Positions 35,777-44,411 of a DNA stretch of 64,000 nt are shown in pieces. This DNA comes from DATNPH01 sp036703315 (GTDB lineage Bacteria > Cyanobacteriota > Cyanobacteriia > Cyanobacteriales > Coleofasciculaceae): the NCBI GenBank assembly GCA_036703315.1, contig DATNPH010000223.1:16362-80361 (forward strand), read 5' to 3'. Position 1 is the first letter of the stretch; each line of letters starts with the position of its first letter. The translations under genes and the position numbers were made by a program. Under the pieces are notes generated by a model that was not told the origin of the DNA, searched no databases, and was given only the letters and a program-made list of their open reading frames with translations.

Positions 35777-36742
35777 ATGAATACGATATTAGCTAAATAT
35801 TTTCCTGAATATATGAACTTCTTTTACCGAATCTTTCTCAGCTTCGGCATTGCGGTAGTACTGATTGTTTTGCCTTTATCGGCAAAAGCTCAAGCCGCTG
35901 TCATAGCTGTTATGCCAATGAGCGCGATCGAGTTTTTCACGTTGGGCGTAGAGGAGACTCAAAATAACAACTATGAACAAGCTATTAAGAATTTTACTCA
36001 GGCGATTCAGCTAAACGCCGATTTTGCGGCGGCTTATAGTAATCGATGTTTAGTTCAGATTCAGCTTGGAGATTACGCCAAAGCCACTGAAGATTGTACG
36101 GCTTCACTACTACGAAATCCCGAAAATACGGAAGCTTATCTCAACCGAGGGCTAATACACTATCGACTTGGTAATTATCAAGCAGCTATCTCTGAATACA
36201 ATCAGGTTATTGAACGCAATAGTAATGATTTTCGTGCCTATTACAATCGAGGATTAGCGCGTTTTGATCTAAAAGACTATGAGGCAGCGATCGCTGATTA
36301 TAACCAAGCCTTACATAACAGTCACAATCGTTCCAAATCGTCAATGACAGATATATACAACGACAGAGGTTTAGCTCAACTGATGTTGGAGAATACACAA
36401 GGAGCGATCGCTGACTTCTCCTCGGCAATTAGTCTAAAGACTAGTAATCACAGAGCTTTCTACAACCGAGCCTGCGCCTGTCATCAAAAGGGTGACTTAT
36501 CCGGTGCTATTCGAGATTTTACAATCGCCCTACAACTTGACCCTAACCATGCCGAAGCTTATGTTAACCGAGGTCTAATCCGGCACGAGCTTGGATATCA
36601 ACAAGCGGCATTATCAGATTTAAAAATGGCTTCACAACGCTTTGATGAGCAGGGCAATGCAATAGCTTACCAGCAGATTCTAGCTCTGATCGAGAGACTA
36701 CAGCAGCTGCTTGAGTCATCTGATGAAGACGCGATCGCCTGA
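35777..36742 (+). CDS. Tetratricopeptide repeat protein, exported or membrane-anchored
   Basis: The 321-residue protein has a hydrophobic N-terminal segment (about 20-40, ending LPLSAKAQA) that fits a signal peptide or anchor, then six to seven TPR units from about 50 to 310. Repeats show the pattern AYxNRGLxxxxLGxYxxAIxDYxxAI. TPR arrays bind partner proteins; no enzymatic domain is present. ATG codons at 35777 and 35813 both lack strong ribosome sites; the first is kept. The gene is convergent with phoX. Confidence 0.85.
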   Translation: MNTILAKYFPEYMNFFYRIFLSFGIAVVLIVLPLSAKAQAAVIAVMPMSAIEFFTLGVEETQNNNYEQAIKNFTQAIQLNADFAAAYSNRCLVQIQLGDYAKATEDCTASLLRNPENTEAYLNRGLIHYRLGNYQAAISEYNQVIERNSNDFRAYYNRGLARFDLKDYEAAIADYNQALHNSHNRSKSSMTDIYNDRGLAQLMLENTQGAIADFSSAISLKTSNHRAFYNRACACHQKGDLSGAIRDFTIALQLDPNHAEAYVNRGLIRHELGYQQAALSDLKMASQRFDEQGNAIAYQQILALIERLQQLLESSDEDAIA

Positions 36743-36764
36743 GCCTGGGAGAGAGTCTAAAAAC

Positions 36765-36802
36765 AGGACGCTGGCAAAGCTATAGGCGATCGCCAGCGTC
36801 CT
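36765..36802. terminator. Terminator hairpin between TPR and phoX genes
   Basis: AGGACGCTGGC at 36765-36775 and GCCAGCGTCCT at 36792-36802 form a perfect 11-base stem with a 16-base loop carrying a HIP1 octamer. It lies between convergent genes and can serve both directions. Confidence 0.65.
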
Positions 36803-36842
36803 ACCTAAGAACAGAAATTTTCGGTCTTGATGTCAGTTCCTA

Positions 36843-39245
36843 TCACAGGAACGTGCCGCCAAATGATTTTTTCCGTTTGATAAGAACCACGGAAGGACGG
36901 GGTGGTCCCCCAGGATTGCCCTCTATATTACTGGGCCAATTACTGCCACGAGGGACATTGCGTATTTGATTAAACAGGGTGCCATTTAAGTCCAGCATCT
37001 CGATAGTTCGGCTTAGCGTAACCTGGGGAGCGAATGGGCAGTCTTCACCCGGATGCTGCACCGATAGGATCAGCGTATCGCCTACGAACGTTGGACCTGT
37101 AAACTCGCAGCGAGGTGGACCATAGGCAAACGGTACGATTTGTCCGGCATACGCTCCACTCATGGGAATGCAAAACATCCAGTTATTGCCAAAAACCCCG
37201 ATGAGGCTGGACGTCTCGACATTTAGGTTAGTACCTATAGGCTCGGGTGTAGCGCCAATGACTGTATGGTCTATGGATTTTAGTCGTGCGGCAGCACCGA
37301 CATCGAAACCATTGTGGGCACTAGTTGACATATCCGTGACGCCCCAGACATTGCCTTGGTTGTCAAATGCCAAGTTATCCACATTGGCAAAACCCGATCC
37401 GGGTTGTGCTCCGGCTTCCCCACCTTTAGCCAATCGCTGCCAACGGAAAGTGGTTCCCGTGCCATCGGGACTGTTTTCGATTATCTTAAAGAGTTCTCCA
37501 GAGGGCTGTGCGGCGCTGACGGCACGGCTGTACTTGGCAACCACAAAGATTCGAGAATCAGGATATCCATCACCACCGGGGGCACCATCCGTATAGGCAA
37601 TGTAAACTGCCTTAGTTGTCGGATGGACTTCAATGTCTTCGGGACGAGCGGTAGGAGTTCCTCCAATCAGATTGGCAGCCAAAAAGGCATCGCAAAGCAC
37701 AGCACCTTGGCTGGTGTAGAAGTTGGCCAGCGTCTTATTGGTATAACCGGGCAAAGCTGTTGCTTGATTGGTCGTTTCAACGTTGAATAAACCACCATTT
37801 GCAGTTTGACCTGCAATACCGAGACGGCTGGGTAGTGGCAAGCGACCATTCCTGGTAGCGCTGCCAGTAGCGGCAATTTCCACTGAGGCAAGAACAGATG
37901 GTGGAATCGGATTCGTGGGGCTAGTCAATAGTAGGGGAATCCACTCACCCGTGCCGTCGGGGTTATAACGGGCAACGTACAGGGTGCCGTTTTCCAACAA
38001 GCTACTGTTTGATTTATTGGTTGGGGAACTGACTATGCCTGAGCTGACGAATTTCCAGGTGTGTCCTCCGCGTCGGTCATCACCCATGTAGGCAACTAAG
38101 CGTTGCCCAGCCTCCACGCGAAAGGCGATGTTCTCATGGCGGAAACGACCCAACGCCGTGTGCTTCCTAGGGCGGAGGCTGGGGTTAGCGGGGTCAACTT
38201 CCACCATCCAGCCGTATTTTTCACCCACTAGACCAAATGTCGCTCCAGTGGTACCTGCGGTGTAGCTCGTCTGAGTACCATTGGGCGAGACAGGCTCTGT
38301 AACCCCAACAAAAAAGCCTGAACTTCCCTGGAAGTTTTCCTCAGCAGACAAGACAGTTCCCCAGGGAGTGGTGCCGCCAGAGCAGTTGAAGGCAGTTCCA
38401 ATAATTCGATTTCCTAATCCATCTGAACTGAGAGGGAAAACCTGGGTTGCAGCAGAACCGGTACCAATTAGATAGTTTTGATCCCCTTGCTGATAGCTTC
38501 TCGGTCCCCAAGCCGTGACGGCTCGATAGGCATCAGTCCTTTGAGCGTTAATCCCCAGTCCGGAAAGACCATGAATGCGTCGATTCAGGGAGTTTCCTCT
38601 AACAACAGCAAAACGTCCATTAGGGTTGCCGCGTCTAGTAATAGTCACGATAGAGCCACCCATGTTGTACATGAACTCACCATCAACTTCAATGGTTCTG
38701 GTGGCTGGTAAAGGTCGCCCAATCACTAGGGGATATGAGGTTGGGAATCCCGCTACATCAGAAGGAGCCTCTGGGACAAGGGTAGAAAATGGGTAGGAGA
38801 TGTATTCGTGATTTACCCAGAGAATCCCTTCCAAAGGGTTAGGGTTATTGTCAAGGGGAATAAAGCTGGTGAAATCGCAGTTGTAGCCAAAGTAGTCTTC
38901 AGAATTGGGAAAAACGCGATCGCCCCACCTCACAAGCACATAACGTTCATATTCAGGTGGCACGACAACGTCATCTACAATCTCATATCCTGGTAACCGA
39001 GTATTGATAGATGGCTGAAAAGTAAACTCCTGATTGTTTGGAGTTCTCATATAACTTGGCAGCAGTTGGTACATCGGTAAAGGATGTGGCAGACGCACCG
39101 GAGTGAACGTTACTACAGATTCAGCGGCTTCAGCCATGCCAATACTGCTGCCAAAACGCTTTTCTCCTATGACAGGAGCTAGCACCGCCGCACCAGCACT
39201 GGCTCCAAAAAAAGTAAGTAGCTGCCTCCGGGTAAACTTAGACAT
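36843..39245 (-). CDS. phoX: PhoX-type alkaline phosphatase (DUF839), Tat-exported
   Basis: The 800-residue protein starts with a twin-arginine signal (TRRQLLTFFG, arginines at 6-7, then a hydrophobic stretch to about 30). The body matches PhoX/DUF839 proteins, for example ILWVNHEYIS, GTAFNCSGGTTPWGTVLSAEEN, KHTALGRFRHENIAF, RPEDIEVHPTTKAVYIAYTD and FDNQGNVWGVTD. PhoX enzymes are calcium- and iron-dependent monoesterases that release phosphate outside the cytoplasm. A PHO-box-like repeat lies about 100 bases upstream of the start, consistent with phosphate-starvation control. Start and length fit the family. Confidence 0.9.
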   Translation of the reverse strand: MSKFTRRQLLTFFGASAGAAVLAPVIGEKRFGSSIGMAEAAESVVTFTPVRLPHPLPMYQLLPSYMRTPNNQEFTFQPSINTRLPGYEIVDDVVVPPEYERYVLVRWGDRVFPNSEDYFGYNCDFTSFIPLDNNPNPLEGILWVNHEYISYPFSTLVPEAPSDVAGFPTSYPLVIGRPLPATRTIEVDGEFMYNMGGSIVTITRRGNPNGRFAVVRGNSLNRRIHGLSGLGINAQRTDAYRAVTAWGPRSYQQGDQNYLIGTGSAATQVFPLSSDGLGNRIIGTAFNCSGGTTPWGTVLSAEENFQGSSGFFVGVTEPVSPNGTQTSYTAGTTGATFGLVGEKYGWMVEVDPANPSLRPRKHTALGRFRHENIAFRVEAGQRLVAYMGDDRRGGHTWKFVSSGIVSSPTNKSNSSLLENGTLYVARYNPDGTGEWIPLLLTSPTNPIPPSVLASVEIAATGSATRNGRLPLPSRLGIAGQTANGGLFNVETTNQATALPGYTNKTLANFYTSQGAVLCDAFLAANLIGGTPTARPEDIEVHPTTKAVYIAYTDGAPGGDGYPDSRIFVVAKYSRAVSAAQPSGELFKIIENSPDGTGTTFRWQRLAKGGEAGAQPGSGFANVDNLAFDNQGNVWGVTDMSTSAHNGFDVGAAARLKSIDHTVIGATPEPIGTNLNVETSSLIGVFGNNWMFCIPMSGAYAGQIVPFAYGPPRCEFTGPTFVGDTLILSVQHPGEDCPFAPQVTLSRTIEMLDLNGTLFNQIRNVPRGSNWPSNIEGNPGGPPRPSVVLIKRKKSFGGTFL

Positions 39246-39626
39246 GAAAATCTCTCTCTTCTAGAAATCGCAGGAAAAATAACAGGTACTTGACATGGGC
39301 GTATAGGTGAGTACAGCCTTCGGAGTAATACTATTTCTAGAAGATTAAGTTTAAGTAAGCTTGAGGTTAATACTAAATTTTGTTGTGTTTAAATTCAATC
39401 GAGATCGGTGAACAACACGCTGACAAATCCATTAGCGATCGCCAGCCTCTCTAGACTATTAGTAAATACTACTTTGGGTAGATTAACTTTAATTCAGCTT
39501 CCGATAGGAGCTAGGAAGCTGTAGTTATATAAATAGGTCTATGGTTATGTTGGAAAAATAGACAAACCCAAAAACCTTGCTTGCTCCGACTTGCTTGTAT
39601 TGCGTAAAAAATAACAGCGTAATAAC
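39246..39626. other. phoX promoter region and upstream gap
   Basis: The phoX leader (39246-39327), a likely -10 (TAGTAT on the minus strand, 39328-39333) and the PHO-box candidate (39342-39371) are here. The remainder to 39626 is AT-rich with one HIP1 site and no gene. Confidence 0.45.
39342..39371 (-). promoter_or_regulatory. PHO-box candidate for phoX
   Basis: On the minus strand ATTAACCT and CTTAATCT each match the cyanobacterial PHO-box unit CTTAACCT at 7 of 8 positions. They are 22 bases apart, with a weaker middle unit at the 11-base step. The box ends 8 bases upstream of a TAGTAT -10-like word, the spacing expected of an activator that replaces the -35 region. Confidence 0.6.
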
Positions 39627-40079
39627 TTAATCATCTCTAAAACCAGGGTCATCTTCGCGATTGAACCTAGCTGGTCTATTAACTTGTAAGGCATCACCCT
39701 GAGGTTTAGATGAAGCAGCAGAATTGTAAAAGCCTAACAGTGCTCTCGAATTACTAAAATATCTAGTCCAGCGTTCGATTCGAGAGTCATTCTCCCACTG
39801 AGAGCGAGAAATCTTCGAACGGATTAGTGGGGCTATCTGTCCCTTATTTTCGCCCAAGATTATAATAGAAATCTCCATAATTTCAGGATTTCCTGCAAAT
39901 TCCTGCTCTATCGAGTTTTTTGCCAAATTTTGTGCCTGTTGGATCAGAACATCAAAAGATTGGTTGCCATTGGAGTTAAGGATAATACTGCGTTCCTTTA
40001 TTTGAGCTGATGCTATTGAAATAGAGGTGACTAAACTACTTAGTGCCAGGAGCGTGCTAAATAAAATACGACGGTACAT
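39627..40079 (-). CDS. Hypothetical exported protein
   Basis: With the ATG at 40079 the 150-residue product begins with a clear signal peptide (MYRRILFSTLLALSSLVTS, cleavage near IASAQ). A TTG at 40133 would add 18 residues before it and is less likely. The mature part has a predicted mixed alpha/beta region (IILNSNGNQSFDVLIQQAQ, then MEISIIILGENKGQIAPLI) and a disordered acidic tail. I do not recognise the family, though similar small exported proteins of this layout occur in cyanobacteria. No partner gene is evident. Confidence 0.62.
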   Translation of the reverse strand: MYRRILFSTLLALSSLVTSISIASAQIKERSIILNSNGNQSFDVLIQQAQNLAKNSIEQEFAGNPEIMEISIIILGENKGQIAPLIRSKISRSQWENDSRIERWTRYFSNSRALLGFYNSAASSKPQGDALQVNRPARFNREDDPGFRDD

Positions 40080-40375
40080 ACTTAGTGAATTTGCTATTGC
40101 TACAGCCTTTACACTTTCCAGATTAATAGTCAAAAATTAAGAGATAGTAAACTCTGGTTATTTGTAAGCAAAGCAGATTCAAGAAAATAGGAAAATTGCC
40201 TCCAGAACCTAATGAATTGCGTTGTGAGTCTCACGCTAGAACAAAATCAACTGTGCCTAAAGCTTGTTCACACCAATGGCTGATTACATCAATCCATGAA
40301 CTTGGGACAATCAATTTAGTTGACTGACGCTGACTTCACAGGGGCGATCGGTGGGATTTCGCACAGAGTAAGGCA

Positions 40376-40849
40376 ATGATTAGATCTTGGATGGTGATTG
40401 GGGCTGTAGCCCTTCTAGTGGCGTTAAGCGGTGGCTTGAATACACCCGACGATACCAGATGGTTTAACCGCCTACAGCGTCCGAGGTGGCTGACGTTTGA
40501 GGCAGCAATTCCCTTCATCTGGACTGTTATTTATATTTGCTGTGCCTGGTCAGCTTATATTGTGTGGGAAAGCGACCCAGGTAGCCAAAGAACTTGGCTG
40601 CTGATGGGCTTATATCTCCTGCTGGAACTAGTTACCACCGCCTACACGCTGTTAACGCTCAAACTCCGTAGCCTTAAAGCTGGCACGTACATTGGCGGCA
40701 CGGGTGCTGTCATTGGCCTCATCTTGGCAGTGCTTGTCTTCCCTATCTCAAGCTGGGCATCCCTGTTGCTACTCCCCTACCTGATTTGGAGTCCAATTGG
40801 AACCTATACAACTTGGGAAATGATGAAATTGAATCCGGAATCGGTTTAG
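40376..40849 (+). CDS. tspO: TspO/MBR family tryptophan-rich sensory protein
   Basis: The 157-residue protein has five membrane helices. It has WFNRLQRPRWLTFEAAIPFIWTVIY, a form of the family motif with the conserved prolines and tryptophans, and a late YLIWSPIGTYTTW. TspO proteins bind tetrapyrroles or similar ligands and modulate stress responses in bacteria. The ATG at 40376 is preceded by AAGG 3 bases upstream. No linked gene indicates the ligand. Confidence 0.88.
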   Translation: MIRSWMVIGAVALLVALSGGLNTPDDTRWFNRLQRPRWLTFEAAIPFIWTVIYICCAWSAYIVWESDPGSQRTWLLMGLYLLLELVTTAYTLLTLKLRSLKAGTYIGGTGAVIGLILAVLVFPISSWASLLLLPYLIWSPIGTYTTWEMMKLNPESV

Positions 40850-40954
40850 ATGGGTGTGTCATCAGCAAGGTCACCATAAACCCAAGTTCAGGCAGGACAA
40901 GGGCACTGATACAGTTATAAAACTTAACTCCAAACAAAATAAATAATCTCAGAG

Positions 40955-41109
40955 CTTGCACCAGCCGACTCACCCGCCGTGGAATCAATTCCACGGCTCA
41001 TAGCTCAAGTCCTCTTGCATAGGACTAAACACCTATGCTGAAAGGATTTCAGTCCAATGAGAGTGGACTTGAGCTATGAGCCCGGAGTTTGAACTCCGGG
41101 CGGTGCAAG
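40955..41109. repeat. Nested multi-hairpin element (possible MITE or structured RNA)
   Basis: An outer 8-base inverted repeat (CTTGCACC at 40955-40962, GGTGCAAG at 41102-41109) encloses a hairpin GCCGTGGAA/TTCCACGGC at 40976-40997. It also encloses a perfect 16-base pair of arms at 40997-41012 and 41065-41080, an inner GCATAGG/CCTATGC stem, and a second hairpin CCCGGAGTT/AACTCCGGG at 41081-41100. The whole folds like a cruciform or cloverleaf and has no coding frame. Confidence 0.85.
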
Positions 41110-41146
41110 ATCTCAGTAATGCAACTTTCGCTGCTAAGTAAAGATT

Positions 41147-41307
41147 AGACCTCCTGCACGAATAGAATTTTCGCCCCCCTACTCGCCCCTGCCCCTAATC
41201 CCCAAAGGGGGCCCCATGCCCCCAATTCTGGGGGGAATAAGAATTAAAATCCCCCACAATTGGATGGATGATGCGAGGGGGCATTTCATGATTCATGCAG
41301 GAGGTCT
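41147..41307. mobile_element. MITE-like element with 12-bp terminal inverted repeats
   Basis: AGACCTCCTGCA at 41147-41158 and TGCAGGAGGTCT at 41296-41307 are perfect terminal inverted repeats of a 161-base non-coding element. Similarity continues inward with mismatches (GAAT, then GCCCCC). ATT flanks both ends, a possible 3-base target duplication. The centre is runs of C and G with CCCC-AAA-GGGG-type stems. No transposase is encoded. Confidence 0.75.
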
Positions 41308-41589
41308 ATTGTTAGAGAAACTAGATAATTAGCGATTGTCTTGTTCTATCAAGCATAGGTCGGTAGGCTTTGTATATCAAGAAGCGCAATTGGGCACAGC
41401 CAAGCCCTTACTCCAGGATGAAAACCCATTTAGCGTATGGATTGGGGTTGCGGTAGGGTAGAGTTTACAGCAGCGCGACGCTCTTACAACGGCTATTAAG
41501 TCAAACTCCCATTCGTGCTTCCACTCAGCACGGGTGGATTTGACTAGATGAGAATTTTGACCCTGCTGGAATGTCGCTCCCTTTAAGAA

Positions 41590-41817
41590 TTGTTCCCTAT
41601 GAATTTGCTCAGAGATCGAATGCAGCGTTTAACTGAACAGCTCCCTGGTCTAATTGAGCAACTCCCTGATGAGAACTTAGAAGACGCTTGGACAGTTCTG
41701 CAACCGCTTTACTATGACCTGTACATGCTCGCCGCTATGCAAGAGTCGAGGCGAACCATTAGACCTGGTGATATTCTGACCCGCGAAGAGGCATTGCTAC
41801 TTCTGCACTTCCCATAA
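41590..41817 (+). CDS. Small protein upstream of a RelE-like gene, possible antitoxin
   Basis: The 75-residue protein is helical and acidic, with LTEQLPGLIEQLPDENLEDAWTVLQPLYYDLYMLAAM and a C-terminal RRTIRPGDILTREEALLLL. TTG at 41590 or ATG at 41599 may be the start; neither has a strong ribosome site. It lies 67 bases upstream of a RelE/ParE-like gene. Size, order and spacing suggest an antitoxin, but no DNA-binding domain is recognisable. Confidence 0.55.
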   Translation: MFPMNLLRDRMQRLTEQLPGLIEQLPDENLEDAWTVLQPLYYDLYMLAAMQESRRTIRPGDILTREEALLLLHFP

Positions 41818-41884
41818 GATTATTTAATGAAAAGGCACTCAGTAGTGTAGACAAAATTTGTAGTTTGGAGTCAGAGCCCACCCT

Positions 41885-42142
41885 GTGAGCCTAGAATTGC
41901 GCTATGCCAGATCGTTTTTGCAAGATCTCAGAAACTTAGAGTCAGCTGCCTATCAGCAGGTCTGTGAAGTCGTCTTTGAGGAGTGTGTGCATCTCAAGCA
42001 GATTCAAGACCTGCCAGGACTGCATCAGCTCAGCTCGGATGCCATATTTTATCGGTTTACCATCGACAACTACTTAGTTGGGATCGAAGTGACGGGTCAA
42101 ATTGTAAAATTTTTGCGAGTTCTGCCCAAGCCATACATTTGA
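41885..42142 (+). CDS. RelE/ParE-like small protein, possible toxin
   Basis: The 85-residue protein starts at GTG 41885 with GGAG about 13 bases upstream. The pattern LELRYARSFLQDLRNLESAAYQQVCEVV, then YRFTIDNYLVGIEVTGQIVKFLRVLPKPYI, follows the helix-helix-beta layout of RelE/ParE mRNA interferases and gyrase toxins. The usual catalytic positively charged triad is not obvious. With the upstream gene it forms a candidate type II toxin-antitoxin pair. Confidence 0.6.
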   Translation: MSLELRYARSFLQDLRNLESAAYQQVCEVVFEECVHLKQIQDLPGLHQLSSDAIFYRFTIDNYLVGIEVTGQIVKFLRVLPKPYI

Positions 42143-42267
42143 GTCCATAATTTGTCAGTAGCCATCAATGGCGAACCAGGAAAGAACTTCTAGCCAACAA
42201 TAGTGAACAATTTAGAACTGAGCTCTTAAACTTGTGATTGGTAAAAACAGAAGTTTGAGAGCAACTT

Positions 42268-43854
42268 ATGGACGCCGCTGCACTTTGGCAACGTTACCAG
42301 GACTGGCTTTATTACCATGAAGGATTGGAGTTTTACCTCGATGTCAGCCGTATGCGGTTTGACGATGCCTTTGTCGAGGCGATGCAACCTAAGTTAGAGA
42401 AAGCCTTTAAGGATATGGACGCCCTGGAAGGAGGCGCGATCGCTAACCCTGACGAAAACCGTATGGTGGGTCACTACTGGCTACGTGACCCCGACTTAGC
42501 CCCAATGCCTGAAATCCGGCAAGAGATTATCACAACGCTGGAGCAAATCGAAGACTTCACCAAAAAAGTCCATAGCGGTGCCATCCATCCTTCAGGGGTG
42601 TCCAAATTCACTGATGTCCTTTCCATCGGTATTGGTGGTTCTGCCCTTGGCCCTGAATTTGTTGCTGAAGCCCTTGCCCCAGTCTTCCCCCCCCTAGCCA
42701 TTCACTTTATTGACAATACTGACCCGGCTGGCATAGATGATGTTCTTGCCAAGTTGCAAGACCGACTTGCCAGTACCCTAGTATTGGTCATCTCTAAATC
42801 GGGAGGAACGCCGGAAACCCGTAACGGCATGATTGAAATTAGAAAAGCCTATGAGTCCAAAAATTTGGACTTTGCCCCCCATGCTGTTGCGATCACAGGC
42901 AAGGATAGCAACCTGGATAAACTTGCTAAATCTGAAGGTTGGCTAGCAACATTTCCCATGTACGACTGGGTAGGAGGACGAACATCAGAAATGTCATCTG
43001 TTGGACTACTCCCGGCAGCGTTGCAAGGAATTGACATCCGCGAGATGCTTGCTGGTGCCAAAGAAATGGACGCTGCCACCCGGATACACCAACTAAAAGA
43101 AAATCCAGCCGCTTTGCTTGCCCTATCTTGGCACTTTGCCGGTAATGGCAAGGGTGAGAAAGATATGGTGGTATTGCCGTACAAGGATAGTTTGTTGCTG
43201 TTTTCACGTTACTTGCAGCAGCTTGTGATGGAATCTCTGGGTAAAGAGAAAGATTTGGAGGGCAATACGGTTTACCAGGGGATTGCTGTCTACGGCAACA
43301 AAGGCTCAACTGACCAACATGCTTATGTACAGCAGTTGCGGGAAGGTGTTCCCAATTTCTTCGCGACGTTGATTGAGGTCTTAGAAGACCGCCAGGGAAC
43401 GTCTCCAGACGTTGAACCAGGGGTGACTTCAGGAGACTATCTATCAGGTTTATTGCAGGGCACGCGACAAGCGCTGTATGAGAATCATCGAGATTCCATC
43501 ACAGTAACAATTCCCCAAGTGAATCCCCGGACAGTAGGAGCACTTATTGCTCTGTATGACCGCGCTGTTGGTTTTTATGGTTTCCTTGTGAATATCAATG
43601 CCTATCACCAACCGGGAGTGGAAGCTGGTAAGAAGGCGGCGGCTGCCATACTAGATTTACAAACACGAGTTATACAGGTGCTACAGGAGGAAAATGCTCC
43701 TGTATCCCTGTCACAATTAGCTCAAAAAGCGGAAGCATCTGACCAAATCGAGGCAATTTACAAACTGCTACGTCATCTCGCTAGCAACAATCGAGGTGTC
43801 GTTTTAGAGGGAAGTAAGGAACAACCTAGCAGCCTAAAGGTGTCTAAAGCTTAA
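42268..43854 (+). CDS. pgi: Glucose-6-phosphate isomerase
   Basis: The 528-residue enzyme interconverts glucose-6-phosphate and fructose-6-phosphate in glycolysis and the oxidative pentose phosphate pathway. It has the sugar-isomerase motifs SIGIGGSALGPEF, VISKSGGTPETRNG, YDWVGGRTSEMSSVGLLP and GNKGSTDQHAYVQQL, the last holding the catalytic histidine region. Length equals the cyanobacterial form. The ATG at 42268 has GAGAG upstream. Confidence 0.96.
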   Translation: MDAAALWQRYQDWLYYHEGLEFYLDVSRMRFDDAFVEAMQPKLEKAFKDMDALEGGAIANPDENRMVGHYWLRDPDLAPMPEIRQEIITTLEQIEDFTKKVHSGAIHPSGVSKFTDVLSIGIGGSALGPEFVAEALAPVFPPLAIHFIDNTDPAGIDDVLAKLQDRLASTLVLVISKSGGTPETRNGMIEIRKAYESKNLDFAPHAVAITGKDSNLDKLAKSEGWLATFPMYDWVGGRTSEMSSVGLLPAALQGIDIREMLAGAKEMDAATRIHQLKENPAALLALSWHFAGNGKGEKDMVVLPYKDSLLLFSRYLQQLVMESLGKEKDLEGNTVYQGIAVYGNKGSTDQHAYVQQLREGVPNFFATLIEVLEDRQGTSPDVEPGVTSGDYLSGLLQGTRQALYENHRDSITVTIPQVNPRTVGALIALYDRAVGFYGFLVNINAYHQPGVEAGKKAAAAILDLQTRVIQVLQEENAPVSLSQLAQKAEASDQIEAIYKLLRHLASNNRGVVLEGSKEQPSSLKVSKA

Positions 43855-44411
43855 GGATTGAGAACAGGAGGGGATAGGGATGAGGTGAATAGGCTTTAGT
43901 ACGGACTTACCCAAGGTTTCCGAAGCTAGCTCCAATCCCCTACCCCTATTCCCTCTCACTGGGCGAGGCGGGTTGACTAATTAGGGAACCCAGTGTTATC
44001 GGTAAAACAGGTGAAATAGTGGAGGCAGTGCCTGTAGGAAATTGTAGACTGTTGTATACTGTAAGACTAAGTCAGCGCCCGCGAAGCGTTGCTGAGAGGA
44101 GTACTCTTCAAAGCAGCAAAACAAAGAATCAGCGTCAGCGCAGCGGCTTGAGGAGGAGCTAGCCTGAACGTTAGACGCTAAGATTTGTTTACGTATGCAT
44201 CGCGTGCTGAAGGCTATGGCACGTAGGGCATAGTGAGATAAAGTCTAGCCAAGCGTCAAAAAAAGAACCAGCATCGGCAAGATATTAGCGCACTTTAGCG
44301 TGTATCTTTACCGAGGCGATAAGAATTTCAAAAAATAGTTCTCAAGGCTCTGTTTGGTTAGACAGACATGACATAGCGTAAGAGATAGATTCGCTGTTAT
44401 ACCGGTACCTC
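43855..44411. other. Intergenic region between pgi and response regulator
   Basis: A G-rich segment at about 43867-43885 and a C-rich one at about 43935-43955 can pair imperfectly and may terminate pgi. The right part contains GCGAAGCGTTGCTGAG and GCGCAGCGGCTTGAGG-type words common in dispersed cyanobacterial repeats. No gene was recognised. Confidence 0.4.

Larger units (their letters stand above)
40850..41589. other. Intergenic region with two palindromic elements
   Basis: Apart from the two non-coding elements listed at 40955-41109 and 41147-41307, the rest (41308-41589) is unremarkable sequence leading to the small gene pair, with no recognised gene or RNA. Confidence 0.5.
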
